Shown piece by piece: positions 10,344 through 19,238 of a stretch of DNA of 64,000 nucleotides. The translations under genes were made by a program, and so were the position numbers. The notes beneath the pieces were generated by a model that was not told the origin of the DNA, searched no databases, and was given only the letters and a program-made list of their open reading frames with translations. The stretch comes from an uncultured Alphaproteobacteria bacterium. GTDB lineage: Bacteria; Pseudomonadota; Alphaproteobacteria; RF32; CAG-239. Position 1 is the first letter of the stretch. Each line of letters begins with the position of its first letter. The stretch covers positions 150,733-214,732 of the forward strand of contig CALXPT010000002.1 in assembly GCA_944390355.1 (NCBI GenBank), read 5' to 3'.

Positions 10344-10612
10344 ACAAAAAAACCACCCTAAAAAGGTGGTCGGGAAGTTCGTAAATCATATTGAGTCAGA
10401 TGATTCCGCAAATTTTTAAAACAAATGTCCCCAATTGCCAGACATTGTCTCTGTACATATATCTGCAGCTCCCCGACCATGGACATGTCACACGATCAAG
10501 GGGAATATAATACCGCCGAAAGGAATTTCATCCCCAAAGCGATTTTATCGGTGTTATATTCCATCCACCGGACTCAATATGAAGGACTTACGACAGTCCC
10601 ATACCTTTTCAG
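10344..10612 (-). ncRNA. Unidentified structured RNA candidate with terminator
   Basis: The 464-base gap between the helicase and ppiD has no plausible protein gene but is strongly folded. Bases 10571-10600 pair with 10372-10397 through an 11-bp perfect helix (CATATTGAGTC with GACTCAATATG), then 8 bp and 4 bp more after small loops. Inside lie a hairpin of about 13 of 14 pairs (near 10502-10562) and a possible third arm. On the minus strand the structure is followed by a GC stem (GACCACC/GGTGGT, 10352-10371) and seven to eight Ts, a good intrinsic terminator. The strand is chosen from this terminator. I could not match it to tmRNA, RNase P RNA, SRP RNA or 6S RNA; a three-way junction argues against rod-like 6S. 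Confidence 0.5.
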
Positions 10613-10706
10613 GTATGACCACGAAAAACCGTGATACAAGGATAATAATAGCATAGGATTAAAATAAAGTAAAGATGTTTTTATACAAAAAAATATAAAA
10701 ATAGCC

Positions 10707-10743
10707 ACAAAAAAATCCGTTTTCGAAAAAGAGAAAACGGATT
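10707..10743 (-). terminator. Terminator of ppiD
   Basis: An 11-bp perfect stem (AATCCGTTTTC at 10714-10724, GAAAACGGATT at 10733-10743) has a T-run on the minus strand just beyond it. It lies 22 bases past the ppiD stop codon. Confidence 0.88.
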
Positions 10744-10764
10744 TAGCAGATAAAACGAAAGCAA

Positions 10765-12627
10765 TTAGTCAGCCAAGCCCAATAATTTGTACTTGACGCG
10801 AACATCATAATTTTCGGCAAAACCGTCAATCAATGTGTCCGAAACCTCCGTCACAAGCTCACGACGAACCTGATTTCGGATATCCGCTTTTTCCTGATCG
10901 GTCAGCTTCTTTTTATAGTCCACCATCTCGGAGGTTACGGCAATAATTTTGCTGCCGTTAATTTCAATAAGTTTCGGAACATTAAGCCCTTCTTGGAAAA
11001 GCGCAACGATTTGAGAAGAGGGCAGCATTTCAAAACTTTCGGACTTTTTAATAGGCTTAGACTTATAAAGTTTCAAGCCCAAACGACCGGCCACGTCTTG
11101 AATATTTTCACCGTTGTCTAACTCATTCATGACATCATTAGTGAGTTCCAAGGCCATGGCATCACGTTCATTAGCAGTCCATAGTTCAATAATTTTAGAC
11201 TTAACGTCGTTTAACGGCAAGAGATGAGAGTCATAAATTTTGTTAACTTTAACCAATGCATAACCGGTGTCAGTCTCAATAATTTGTGAGATTTCTCCGA
11301 CATTATAAGAAAAAGCGGCATCAACAATATCGGAAGACAAAGTTTTGTTATTGGCATAGTGCCCGTCTTCGGTTAAACCGGAAATATTGAAAATACTGAG
11401 ATTTAATTCTTTGGCAAGATTTTCAAAAGTGGCACCGGCACCGATTTTATCTTCGATTTGGTTAGAAAATTCATAAGAAATATCATAAGCTTTTTCTTTT
11501 TTAATAGAATCAGCAGCTTTCTGGCGAGCTTTTCCGGCCTCCATTTTAGTAGCTTTGGTTTCGGAAATAACTTTGGCGATATGCCATCCGAATTCGGAAT
11601 GAATAGGTCCGACAATAGTATTTAACGGAGCGGAGAACACCTCATCGGCAATTTCTTCAAGCAGCATATCTTTGGAAACGGAACCAAGATTGGTATCTTG
11701 TTCAGATTGCTGGGCCAAAGACTTAGCAACCTGATAAAAATCCGCCCCGTTTTTGAGTTCATTGAGAGCTTTTTGAGCCGTATCTTCATCATTAAAGGCC
11801 ATTTGCAAGACCTTACGTTTGGCAGGAGTTTCGAACAAATCGGCATGCTGCTTGTAATAGGCCTCGATTTCGGCATCGCTGGGCTGATATTGATGAGCGA
11901 TTTCATCGGTAGAAATTTCGATATAAGAGATGTCTCTTTTTTCGGGAGCCATAAAACGATCGGAAAAATCTTGATAATATTGTTCTAATTCATCATTAGA
12001 AATTTGCCGAGTTGTTTTCATCTGGGAAGGAACAATTTTAACATAAGAGAAAATTCTTTCTTGGTTTTCGATTTTTCCGAGCAAATCGGTCAGGAAAGCC
12101 GGCACATTGATGCGTCGGGCAGGATTTTGCACCAACATCTGACGTTCGATATCCAAACGCAAGGCTTTAACATAATCTTGTTCGCTCCAACCGGTAGCAT
12201 TAAGCATCATGTTAAAACGGTTTCTGTCAAAGCGGCCGTTAGCATCCATAAATTCGCTCTGGGAATAAATAATTTTGCGGATTAAATCATCACCGATGAC
12301 AATATCATTTTGCTGTGCGGTAACTTGAATAATGGCATTAGCGACTTCGCGTTGAACAATGCTCAAAAGCAGAGTGTTTCGCACTTCATCGTTAATATCC
12401 AAATTATCACCGAACATTTTTCTGGCACTGTTAAGCTCTTTGTCGAAGAGATAAGAGATTTCTCCTTGAGAGAGTTCAATATTGTCAACCTTAATAACAT
12501 TGCGATTCTCACCGGCGCTGTTAATATAGCCGGAAATACCGAACAACGACATGAAACTCAGAGCCGTTAAGATAAAAATAGACTTAGCCACCCAAGAATC
12601 CTGCATTTTTCTGATTTTACTCATCAT
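10765..12627 (-). CDS. ppiD: Periplasmic folding chaperone PpiD-like (SurA/PPIC family)
   Basis: PpiD is an inner-membrane-anchored periplasmic chaperone that meets proteins leaving the Sec translocon. The sequence shows a short cytoplasmic N-terminus (MMSKIRKMQDSWVAK), one membrane helix (about residues 16-36), a SurA_N-like region and a parvulin-like domain near the middle (AFNDEDTAQKALNEL to GPIHSEFGWHIAKV). At about 620 residues it is the usual PpiD length. I started it at the ATG at 12627 (AAGGA upstream); the frame is open further, but that would add an odd second hydrophobic segment. It is divergent from tpiA. Confidence 0.88.
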   Translation of the reverse strand: MMSKIRKMQDSWVAKSIFILTALSFMSLFGISGYINSAGENRNVIKVDNIELSQGEISYLFDKELNSARKMFGDNLDINDEVRNTLLLSIVQREVANAIIQVTAQQNDIVIGDDLIRKIIYSQSEFMDANGRFDRNRFNMMLNATGWSEQDYVKALRLDIERQMLVQNPARRINVPAFLTDLLGKIENQERIFSYVKIVPSQMKTTRQISNDELEQYYQDFSDRFMAPEKRDISYIEISTDEIAHQYQPSDAEIEAYYKQHADLFETPAKRKVLQMAFNDEDTAQKALNELKNGADFYQVAKSLAQQSEQDTNLGSVSKDMLLEEIADEVFSAPLNTIVGPIHSEFGWHIAKVISETKATKMEAGKARQKAADSIKKEKAYDISYEFSNQIEDKIGAGATFENLAKELNLSIFNISGLTEDGHYANNKTLSSDIVDAAFSYNVGEISQIIETDTGYALVKVNKIYDSHLLPLNDVKSKIIELWTANERDAMALELTNDVMNELDNGENIQDVAGRLGLKLYKSKPIKKSESFEMLPSSQIVALFQEGLNVPKLIEINGSKIIAVTSEMVDYKKKLTDQEKADIRNQVRRELVTEVSDTLIDGFAENYDVRVKYKLLGLAD

Positions 12628-12816
12628 GGCGAGATATATCCTTAAAATTAATAAAACGAATAAAAAAAACTGACAGGAGAATAATATAAAAAGCAAAGTT
12701 CTTCAAGATAAATAAACAAAGCGTTAACAAAAATATTGCAAAAATAATTTTTTTAGTGGAAATAAAAAAAATCTTATGCTACAACACAAGCATTATAACA
12801 ACAAAAAGAGGGAAAA

Positions 12817-13581
12817 ATGGCTAGAAAGAAACTGATTGCCGGCAACTGGAAGATGAACGGCTTGTTGGCGGATGGAACAACTTTGGCAAAAGGCATAGCG
12901 GAAGAAGTAAAAAAAATAGGCAAACCGCAATGTGAATTTTTGGTATGCCCGCCGTTTACGTTGTTAAGCGCGGTCAAAAAAGCTCTGCGCGGAGCAAAGG
13001 TTGCGCTAGGTGCACAGGATTGCTCGAGTGAGGATAAGGGAGCCCATACCGGAGATGTCAGCCCCGTGATGTTGAAAGATTGCGGTTGCCAATATGTCAT
13101 ATTGGGACATTCGGAAAGAAGAGCCGATCATAAAGAGAGCTCGGAATTAGTAAACAAAAAAGCCCAAGCCGCCCATAAACATGACCTAAAAACAATAATT
13201 TGTGTCGGCGAGACCTTAGAGGAAAGAGAGGCCGGAAAAGCCCTTGAGATATGCACGACACAGGTTATCGATTCTGTGCCGGATACCTCGACATGGCAAA
13301 ACACGGTTATAGCTTATGAGCCTGTATGGGCAATCGGCACCGGAAAGATTCCGACGACCAAAGATGTTGAAGAAATTCATGCCGCAATCCGTAAAACGTT
13401 ATCCAAAAAATTGGGCAAAGGCAACGCTAACAAAATGAGAATTTTGTACGGCGGATCGGTAAAACCCAATAATGCCAAAGAACTTTTGTCGTTGGAAGAT
13501 GTTGATGGTGCATTAATCGGGGGAGCCAGCTTAAAAGTAGAAGATTTCTTAGGCATAGCTAAGAACGCCGGCGTCTGCTAG
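12817..13581 (+). CDS. tpiA: Triose-phosphate isomerase
   Basis: The enzyme interconverts dihydroxyacetone phosphate and glyceraldehyde 3-phosphate in glycolysis and gluconeogenesis. The substrate-binding Lys12 in GNWKMNG, the electrophilic His in ILGHSERR and the catalytic Glu in YEPVWAIGTG are all present, as is the phosphate-binding GGSVKP. Length (254) is normal for a TIM barrel. It heads the tpiA-secG run, divergent from ppiD, with GAGGG before the ATG. Confidence 0.98.
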   Translation: MARKKLIAGNWKMNGLLADGTTLAKGIAEEVKKIGKPQCEFLVCPPFTLLSAVKKALRGAKVALGAQDCSSEDKGAHTGDVSPVMLKDCGCQYVILGHSERRADHKESSELVNKKAQAAHKHDLKTIICVGETLEEREAGKALEICTTQVIDSVPDTSTWQNTVIAYEPVWAIGTGKIPTTKDVEEIHAAIRKTLSKKLGKGNANKMRILYGGSVKPNNAKELLSLEDVDGALIGGASLKVEDFLGIAKNAGVC

Positions 13582-13600
13582 TCAAAAAAAGGAAAAGGAT

Positions 13601-13939
13601 ATGGAAACAGTATTACTCGTAATTCATTTATTAGTAGCAATCTTTTTGGTTTGCTTTATCTTAATGCAACGCTCGGGCGGCGGTGCTCTGGATGGTTTGG
13701 GCGGTGGCAACGGCGCATCAAACTTTTTGAACGCTCGCGGCACGGGAAATTTTTTAACCCGCACAACGGCAATTTTGGCGACAATATTTTTCATCACCAG
13801 TATTTCGTTGTCGCTTTATTACAAGAACATAGAGCGTCAGTCAAATTCACTTTTGGATAAAGCCGCCGTAGCCGAAACGCAAGAACCGGCGTCTCCGGCC
13901 AACCCCGAAGTTCCGAGCGTACCGGAAGCGGAAAAATAA
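13601..13939 (+). CDS. secG: Preprotein translocase subunit SecG
   Basis: This small integral membrane protein of 112 residues has two helices (about 3-22 and 53-73) joined by the glycine-rich loop typical of SecG (RSGGGALDGLGGGNGASNFL). It assists SecYE during preprotein export. The C-terminal tail is Pro/Glu/Ala-rich and likely cytoplasmic or disordered. It starts 19 bases after tpiA, an arrangement common in alphaproteobacteria. Confidence 0.95.
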   Translation: METVLLVIHLLVAIFLVCFILMQRSGGGALDGLGGGNGASNFLNARGTGNFLTRTTAILATIFFITSISLSLYYKNIERQSNSLLDKAAVAETQEPASPANPEVPSVPEAEK

Positions 13940-13963
13940 ATGAGAAATTTCATTCAACATAAT

Positions 13964-13989
13964 AAAGGCACCTTAGCTTAGGTGCCTTT
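13964..13989 (+). terminator. Terminator after secG
   Basis: A perfect 10-bp stem (AAAGGCACCT/AGGTGCCTTT) with a 6-base loop lies 24 bases after the secG stop. The downstream T-run is short, so partial read-through into pyrG is possible. Confidence 0.82.
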
Positions 13990-14015
13990 ATCACTTTAAA
14001 AACAGGAAAAAATGT

Positions 14016-15683
14016 ATGACAATGACTAACAAAATAGATGAAATCCTAAATAAAAAGACCAAGTTTATTTTTATCACCGGAGGCGTAGTATCTTCACTGG
14101 GAAAAGGACTGGCTTCGGCATCATTAGCCTCAGTATTGCAATCAAGAGGTTTTAAGGTACGCCTGCGCAAACTGGACCCCTATTTAAATGTAGACCCCGG
14201 AACAATGAGCCCGTATCAACATGGCGAAGTTTTTGTAACCGATGACGGCACGGAAGCAGACCTTGACCTTGGGCACTATGAGCGTTTTTCAGGAGTTCCG
14301 GCCAAAAGAACCGATAGTGTAACCACCGGTATAATTTATCAAAGAGTGATAGATAAAGAACGTCATGGCGATTATTTAGGAGCTACCATTCAGGTTGTTC
14401 CGCATGTAACCAATGAAATAAAGGACTTTATAGTATCCGACATCACGGACGAAGATTTTGTCTTATGCGAAATAGGAGGGACGGTCGGCGATATTGAAGG
14501 CCAGCCATATCTTGAGGCTATCCGCCAATTAGCTTACGAAATGGGACGGAGCCGCATGATGTTTATTCATGTAACATTGTTGCCGTATATACCGGCCGCC
14601 GGAGAATTGAAAACCAAACCGACGCAGCATTCTGTCAAAAAACTGCAGGAATATGGTATTCAACCGGATATGTTGCTGTGCCGTACTCAAATTGAAATGC
14701 CGGCGAATGAAAAAAGGAAATTGGCTCTGTTTTGTAACGTCAGAGAAGAAAACGTCATTCAGGCACTTGATGCGCAAAGTATATATCAAGTACCGATAAA
14801 CTATTCGCGCGAAGGAATGGATGAGGCAGTGTGCCGTTATTTTGGTATCACGGATGCCAAACCGGCCGATTTAAGCAAATGGGAACATATCGTGAATGTC
14901 TTAAAAAATCCGGAAGGTACGGTAACCATAGGCGTAGTTGGCAAATATACGCAGTTACTGGAAGCATATAAGTCTTTGAATGAGGCTTTGGTACACGGGG
15001 GTATAGCCAATAACTATAAAGTCAAAATCAAATGGATAGATTCCGAAAAGCTTGAGAGCGAGGACGCGGAAGAAGAGTTATCGGATGTCAGCGGAATTTT
15101 AGTCCCCGGAGGATTCGGGCAACGCGGAACGGAAGGCAAAATCAAAGCAATTAAATACGCCCGAGAACATAAAGTTCCGTTTTTAGGAATTTGTTTTGGA
15201 ATGCAAATGGCGGTTATAGAAACCATGAGAAATGTAGCAGGTATCAAAAATGCCGGAACAACGGAATTTTCGCAAAATTGCGAACCTGTGGTTGGTTTGA
15301 TGACCGAATGGGACAAAGACGGAGCCAAGCAAATCCGCCATAAAGACGGAGATTTAGGCGGAACAATGCGCTTAGGAGCATATGAGTGCGTTTTGGCAAA
15401 AGATTCAAAAGTTGCACAAATTTATGGTAAGGAGCATATTTCCGAAAGACATCGCCATCGTTATGAAGTTAATATCAAATACGAACCGATATTAAACAAG
15501 AGTTCGATGAGTATTGTGGGGCGTTCACCGGACGGAAAGCTGCCTGAGATTGTAGAAATCAAAGAACATCCGTGGTTTATAGGGGTGCAATTTCATCCGG
15601 AGTTAAAATCCAAACCCTTTGCGCCGCACCCGTTGTTTGTGTCTTTTGTAAAAGCCTCAATAGATAACAGCCGCTTGCTGTAA
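14016..15683 (+). CDS. pyrG: CTP synthase
   Basis: PyrG aminates UTP to CTP using ATP and glutamine. The N-terminal synthetase domain is clear ([19 protein letters not shown], then [20 protein letters not shown]), and the C-terminal class I glutamine amidotransferase domain has the nucleophile Cys in [10 protein letters not shown], with the GGFGQRG oxyanion region and the late HPE in QFHPEL. Length (555) is normal. The start could be the ATG at 14016 or 14022; the difference is two residues. Confidence 0.98.
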   Translation: MTMTNKIDEILNKKTKFIFITGGVVSSLGKGLASASLASVLQSRGFKVRLRKLDPYLNVDPGTMSPYQHGEVFVTDDGTEADLDLGHYERFSGVPAKRTDSVTTGIIYQRVIDKERHGDYLGATIQVVPHVTNEIKDFIVSDITDEDFVLCEIGGTVGDIEGQPYLEAIRQLAYEMGRSRMMFIHVTLLPYIPAAGELKTKPTQHSVKKLQEYGIQPDMLLCRTQIEMPANEKRKLALFCNVREENVIQALDAQSIYQVPINYSREGMDEAVCRYFGITDAKPADLSKWEHIVNVLKNPEGTVTIGVVGKYTQLLEAYKSLNEALVHGGIANNYKVKIKWIDSEKLESEDAEEELSDVSGILVPGGFGQRGTEGKIKAIKYAREHKVPFLGICFGMQMAVIETMRNVAGIKNAGTTEFSQNCEPVVGLMTEWDKDGAKQIRHKDGDLGGTMRLGAYECVLAKDSKVAQIYGKEHISERHRHRYEVNIKYEPILNKSSMSIVGRSPDGKLPEIVEIKEHPWFIGVQFHPELKSKPFAPHPLFVSFVKASIDNSRLL

Positions 15684-15699
15684 ATAAAAAACGAGAAGC

Positions 15700-15738
15700 A
15701 AATGCTTATGAGTTAAAGATGATTCATAAGCATTTTTT
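15700..15738 (+). terminator. Terminator of pyrG
   Basis: A 12-bp perfect stem (AAATGCTTATGA at 15700-15711, its complement at 15724-15735) is followed by Ts, 16 bases after the pyrG stop. Confidence 0.9.
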
Positions 15739-15760
15739 TGTATATTAAATATAAAGGTAT

Positions 15761-15789
15761 TTGCAAATCATATTTTTATTTGTTATAAA
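15761..15789 (+). promoter_or_regulatory. Predicted sigma70-type promoter of pagP
   Basis: TTGCAA (15761-15766), a 17-base spacer and TATAAA (15784-15789) lie 35 bases before the pagP ATG and just after the pyrG terminator. Spacing and both hexamers fit the housekeeping consensus. Confidence 0.65.
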
Positions 15790-15824
15790 AACGGAGAACA
15801 GAAGAACGTTGAAAGTAAAAATAA

Positions 15825-16427
15825 ATGAAAAAACTTTGCACAATATTGGCGATTATAATTATGGGAACAACCACTAAGGTTCAAGCCGCCGAAAATAATG
15901 AGCAAATCCCGACCAAAAGTTGGAATATATTTAGTGAAGAAGGGAGAAATTATATTTTATCCCGTGCAAAGTATAACTTTTCAGAGACATGGAAATCAGA
16001 TAGCTATGACGCATATATACCGCTGTACGCATGGCATAACCGCTTAACCTACGACCAAGAACATATAGATAAATACAACGAAAATCCATGGGGCTTTGGT
16101 ATTGGCAAATATCGCTATGATGAAGACGGCGATTGGCATGGGCTTTATGCCATGGCTTTTAAGGATTCAAATGACTATCTTGAAACAATGTTTGGCTATG
16201 CTTATCAAAAGAACTGGTTTGTGAATTGCAATCGCGATTTGAGAGTAGGCTTGGGTTTTACGGTTGGTTTAACCCAACGGCATGAATATAAATACATTCC
16301 GGTACCATTGCCACTGCCTTTGGCCGGACTTGAATACGGACGCTTTGCATTGCAGGCTGCTTATGTCCCTGGGCTAAAAAATGATGGCAATGTCTTGTTT
16401 ACATGGATGAGATTTCGAATAAATTAG
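15825..16427 (+). CDS. pagP: Lipid A palmitoyltransferase PagP
   Basis: PagP is an eight-stranded outer-membrane barrel enzyme that moves palmitate from phospholipid to lipid A, giving resistance to cationic peptides. The 200-residue precursor has a signal peptide ending near VQA/AE (residue 21 or 22). The catalytic residues align with E. coli PagP: His71 in YAWHNR and Asp114-Ser115 in AFKDSND. Other signatures are NPWGFG, WHGLYAMAF, GLGFTVG and the C-terminal VLFTWMRF. It has its own promoter and lies between pyrG and kdsA, which are usually adjacent in alphaproteobacteria. Confidence 0.95.
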   Translation: MKKLCTILAIIIMGTTTKVQAAENNEQIPTKSWNIFSEEGRNYILSRAKYNFSETWKSDSYDAYIPLYAWHNRLTYDQEHIDKYNENPWGFGIGKYRYDEDGDWHGLYAMAFKDSNDYLETMFGYAYQKNWFVNCNRDLRVGLGFTVGLTQRHEYKYIPVPLPLPLAGLEYGRFALQAAYVPGLKNDGNVLFTWMRFRIN

Positions 16428-16454
16428 CTTGATTTTTTACAAAAATTGCGATAT

Positions 16455-16484
16455 AGACATAATGCGATTATAAACATTATGTCT
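16455..16484. terminator. Palindrome after pagP, possible terminator
   Basis: A perfect 10-bp inverted repeat (AGACATAATG/CATTATGTCT) with a 10-base loop lies 28 bases after pagP and 20 bases before the next gene. It is AT-rich with no clean T-run, so it could instead be an operator for the following gene. Confidence 0.5.
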
Positions 16485-16504
16485 TACTTAATTATTATTA
16501 AATT

Positions 16505-17506
16505 ATGGAAAATAAAGTAATAGAAGCTGTCGAAAAGCTGAGAGAGTTGTCCCCGATTGTAAAAAATTGTTATGAATTGAACGAAGTGCAGAGAACATTG
16601 CTGGCTGACAAAACTTGGATTACGTGCTTAAAAAATGCGCGTGATAAAAAGATATCTTCGGTATTGGCAAGCACACACCCGTTCAAACACAATTTAATTG
16701 ATGCTGATGCAATGGGAACGGAAGAGCTGGCAAAAGAGATAGAAAACGCAAAATTCATCTGGGAAGAAAATGAAGAAAACAGCGTTATCATTTGCCCGCA
16801 GAATTTGGCTCTTCAAGCAGAAGATGCAGGAAAAGTCTTGTTTGTTTCTGATAACTTTTGTCAGGATATTTTGGCCTCTTTGGCAAGATGTGAGCAAATA
16901 AACGAGGTGGCAACTACGGCGGATAAAATTCTCAATCATTGGGTCATAAAGCCATATCAACAGATAATGATATACGGCGATGCACTGATTTCGGGAATAT
17001 ACGCCGCTTATGCCGCTTTGGAAATCAAACAAAATTACGGGAAATACCCCTTAATTTTGCTCTATCATGACAATGCGCTCAGGAATATAGACAATACGGA
17101 TGCCAACGGCGAACTTTTACAAAAACTGGGAATACCGGTATTTAGTAAGATAACGGAAACGGATATCTACGAAATACCGGAACAGACATTGTTCATCACC
17201 CCGTGGCCCAGATTGTTGCATACACAAAAGGTCGTGGAAAGAAGCCGTGCCGATATTTATACCGTCTCGGATGAAGACTTTAAGAAAAATGATAATCTGT
17301 CGCTATATTATATGGATGTCTCCATGCAGGAATTAAGCAAACAAAAGGGGCGCAATGTGTGCCGACAGTTATGGAAAAGGGCAAAAGCCTCACATAAATT
17401 TGAAGGCAAATCACAGGAAACAGTCCAAAGTGAACTATCCGCCGCAATTAAATCTTTGGTAAGAGAATACAAACCAAGATTAGATGAAAGATACGGAAAG
17501 ATTTAA
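16505..17506 (+). CDS. Hypothetical cytoplasmic protein (333 aa)
   Basis: I do not recognise this protein. It has no signal peptide or membrane segment and its composition is mixed alpha/beta. Several hydrophobic beta-strand-like stretches are followed by polar turns (KVLFVSDNFC, QIMIYGDALISG, PLILLYHDNALRN, QTLFITPWPRLLH), suggesting a Rossmann-like or sugar-isomerase-like fold. There are no metal or nucleotide motifs I can name. It sits between pagP and kdsA with a strong terminator after it, so it is probably a single-gene unit. Confidence 0.75.
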   Translation: MENKVIEAVEKLRELSPIVKNCYELNEVQRTLLADKTWITCLKNARDKKISSVLASTHPFKHNLIDADAMGTEELAKEIENAKFIWEENEENSVIICPQNLALQAEDAGKVLFVSDNFCQDILASLARCEQINEVATTADKILNHWVIKPYQQIMIYGDALISGIYAAYAALEIKQNYGKYPLILLYHDNALRNIDNTDANGELLQKLGIPVFSKITETDIYEIPEQTLFITPWPRLLHTQKVVERSRADIYTVSDEDFKKNDNLSLYYMDVSMQELSKQKGRNVCRQLWKRAKASHKFEGKSQETVQSELSAAIKSLVREYKPRLDERYGKI

Positions 17507-17525
17507 CCGACAGCTTAAAAGAACC

Positions 17526-17561
17526 AAAAAACTCTTTAGGGTAAGCCTAAAGAGTTTTTTT
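17526..17561 (+). terminator. Terminator of the 16505-17506 gene
   Basis: A 15-bp perfect stem (17526-17540 with 17546-17560) with a 5-base loop ends in a run of seven Ts. It is the strongest intrinsic terminator in the window. Confidence 0.93.
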
Positions 17562-17583
17562 GTGATTAGAAAGAGGAGAATGC

Positions 17584-17611
17584 TTGAGAAAATAAAAAAA
17601 TATGATATAAA
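17584..17611 (+). promoter_or_regulatory. Predicted promoter of kdsA
   Basis: TTGAGA (17584-17589), a 16-base A-rich spacer and TATAAA (17606-17611) lie 35 bases before the kdsA ATG, directly after a strong terminator. Confidence 0.55.
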
Positions 17612-17646
17612 AAAAACAATTAGAACTCATAAAGGAAGTAAAAGAG

Positions 17647-18498
17647 ATGGAACAAAGAACCATAAGAATAGGCAATTTTGAGATAAGCAACAACCTCCCG
17701 ATGGCATTGCTTGCAGGTCCCTGCCAAATAGAGAGCCGCCAACACGCCATAGACATGGCCGGCGCAATGGTTGAAATAACCAAAGAGCTTGGGATAAATT
17801 ATGTTTTCAAGGCCTCGTTTGATAAGGCAAACCGCTCATCCATAAACACACCGAGGGGCGTAGGATTGGAAGAAGGATTGAGAACGTTTGCCGAAATCAA
17901 AAAGCTGTATAATAATATTCCGATAGTAACGGATATTCATGAAAAAGAACAGTGCGAGATTGTTGCACCTTATGTTGATATTTTGCAAATACCGGCGTTT
18001 TTGTGCCGTCAAACCGATTTGGTGGTGGCAGCAGCCAAGACCGGAAAGGTTGTCAACATTAAAAAAGGTCAGTTTTTAGCCCCGTGGGATATGAAAAATA
18101 TTGTAAAAAAAGCCGAAGATTCTGGAAATAAGAACGTTTGCGTAACGGAACGCGGAGCATCCTTTGGATACAATACATTGGTAACCGACTTCCGTGGCTT
18201 GCCCAGAATGGCCAAAGACACAGGATGCCCTGTGATATTTGACGCGACCCACTCGGTACAAATGCCCGGAGGCCAAGGAACAACATCGGGCGGACAGAGA
18301 GAATATGCACCGGTTTTGGCTCGTGCGGCCGTTGCGGTAGGGGTCGCAGCAGTCTTTATCGAAACGCATGATAATCCCGATAAAGCCTTATCGGACGGTC
18401 CGAACATGATTCCGCTGCATAACATGAAACAGGTTTTGAGTGAATTAATGGCTTATGATAAATTGACCAAGACCATAGTAAAAGATTATTTGAAATAA
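17647..18498 (+). CDS. kdsA: 3-deoxy-8-phosphooctulonate synthase (metal-dependent class)
   Basis: KdsA condenses phosphoenolpyruvate with arabinose 5-phosphate to make KDO-8-phosphate for the LPS core. The 283-residue barrel carries the expected motifs [53 protein letters not shown] and [13 protein letters not shown]. Cys26 (AGPC) marks the metal-dependent class, as in Aquifex aeolicus, whereas metal-independent E. coli-type enzymes have Asn there. RecO begins three bases after its stop. Together with pagP it shows the cell makes LPS. Confidence 0.97.
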   Translation: MEQRTIRIGNFEISNNLPMALLAGPCQIESRQHAIDMAGAMVEITKELGINYVFKASFDKANRSSINTPRGVGLEEGLRTFAEIKKLYNNIPIVTDIHEKEQCEIVAPYVDILQIPAFLCRQTDLVVAAAKTGKVVNIKKGQFLAPWDMKNIVKKAEDSGNKNVCVTERGASFGYNTLVTDFRGLPRMAKDTGCPVIFDATHSVQMPGGQGTTSGGQREYAPVLARAAVAVGVAAVFIETHDNPDKALSDGPNMIPLHNMKQVLSELMAYDKLTKTIVKDYLK

Positions 18499-18501
18499 CC
18501 G

Positions 18502-19221
18502 ATGCAGTTTTCGGATGAAGGATATATCATAAAGATGCTGAAATATGGTGAGAGTTCGCTAATTCTCACCGTATTAACGCGTAACAACGGCAAGATTATC
18601 GGCAGCATAAAAAACGCTTTAAACAAGAACAATATATCGATATATCAATTAGGGAACAGCCTGAATTTAAACGTTTACGCGAGGTTGGAAGAAGGGCTCT
18701 ATACTATTCATGCTGATTTACTGAAAGCCAATGCCGTCAACTTTATGTTTGATGAAAAAAAACTTTATGCGCTGAGTTCCTTGTGCGAACTTTGCAACGC
18801 CTGCCTTCCTGAAAAAGAGAATATAGAAAGTTTTTATAATGTGATAGAAGATTTTTTTAATCATATACATGAAGAAGATTGGCTATCATACTATTCTTAT
18901 TTTGAATTTTATCTTCTTGAGTACCTTGGGGTCGGGCTTGACTTATCCGAATGTGCGGTTACCGGCCAAAAGAGAGACCTAAAATATGTATCTCCCAAAA
19001 GCGGAAAAGCCGTTTCGGCCGAAGCCGGAGCCCCGTATGCAGAGCGTCTGTTTGCATATCCCGAATATATTTTGCAAAAGAACTATCACCCGAAGTTGCA
19101 AGAAGTTGACAATCTCCTAAAAATGACGGAGTTTTTCCTAAATAAAAATTTTTTTCGCCAACACGGCTTGAAATTTCCCCAAAACCGTGCTAACTTGCGT
19201 AATAAAATGCTAAATTTATAA
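18502..19221 (+). CDS. recO: DNA repair protein RecO
   Basis: RecO loads RecA onto gapped DNA with RecF and RecR. The N-terminal OB-fold is recognisable ([20 protein letters not shown], then a Gly-Lys turn and [14 protein letters not shown]). A helical C-terminal domain follows, with [23 protein letters not shown]. The four-Cys zinc site of many RecO proteins is reduced: one Cys and the ECAVTG remnant remain. Length is 239 residues. It follows kdsA by three bases and precedes parC. Confidence 0.93.
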   Translation: MQFSDEGYIIKMLKYGESSLILTVLTRNNGKIIGSIKNALNKNNISIYQLGNSLNLNVYARLEEGLYTIHADLLKANAVNFMFDEKKLYALSSLCELCNACLPEKENIESFYNVIEDFFNHIHEEDWLSYYSYFEFYLLEYLGVGLDLSECAVTGQKRDLKYVSPKSGKAVSAEAGAPYAERLFAYPEYILQKNYHPKLQEVDNLLKMTEFFLNKNFFRQHGLKFPQNRANLRNKMLNL

Positions 19222-19238
19222 ACCGAGCGGAAGATAAA

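Noticed and set aside
10372..10600. 6S RNA, tmRNA, RNase P RNA or SRP RNA
   Set aside because: I looked for the tag frame and TTCGA T-arm (tmRNA), GAGGAAAGTCC (RNase P), the GGAAGGAAGCAGC-type apex (SRP) and a single rod (6S); none fits.
10425..10656. Two overlapping short plus-strand frames
   Set aside because: They overlap in different frames, lack RBSs, and fall in the folded RNA candidate whose pairing explains the sequence better.
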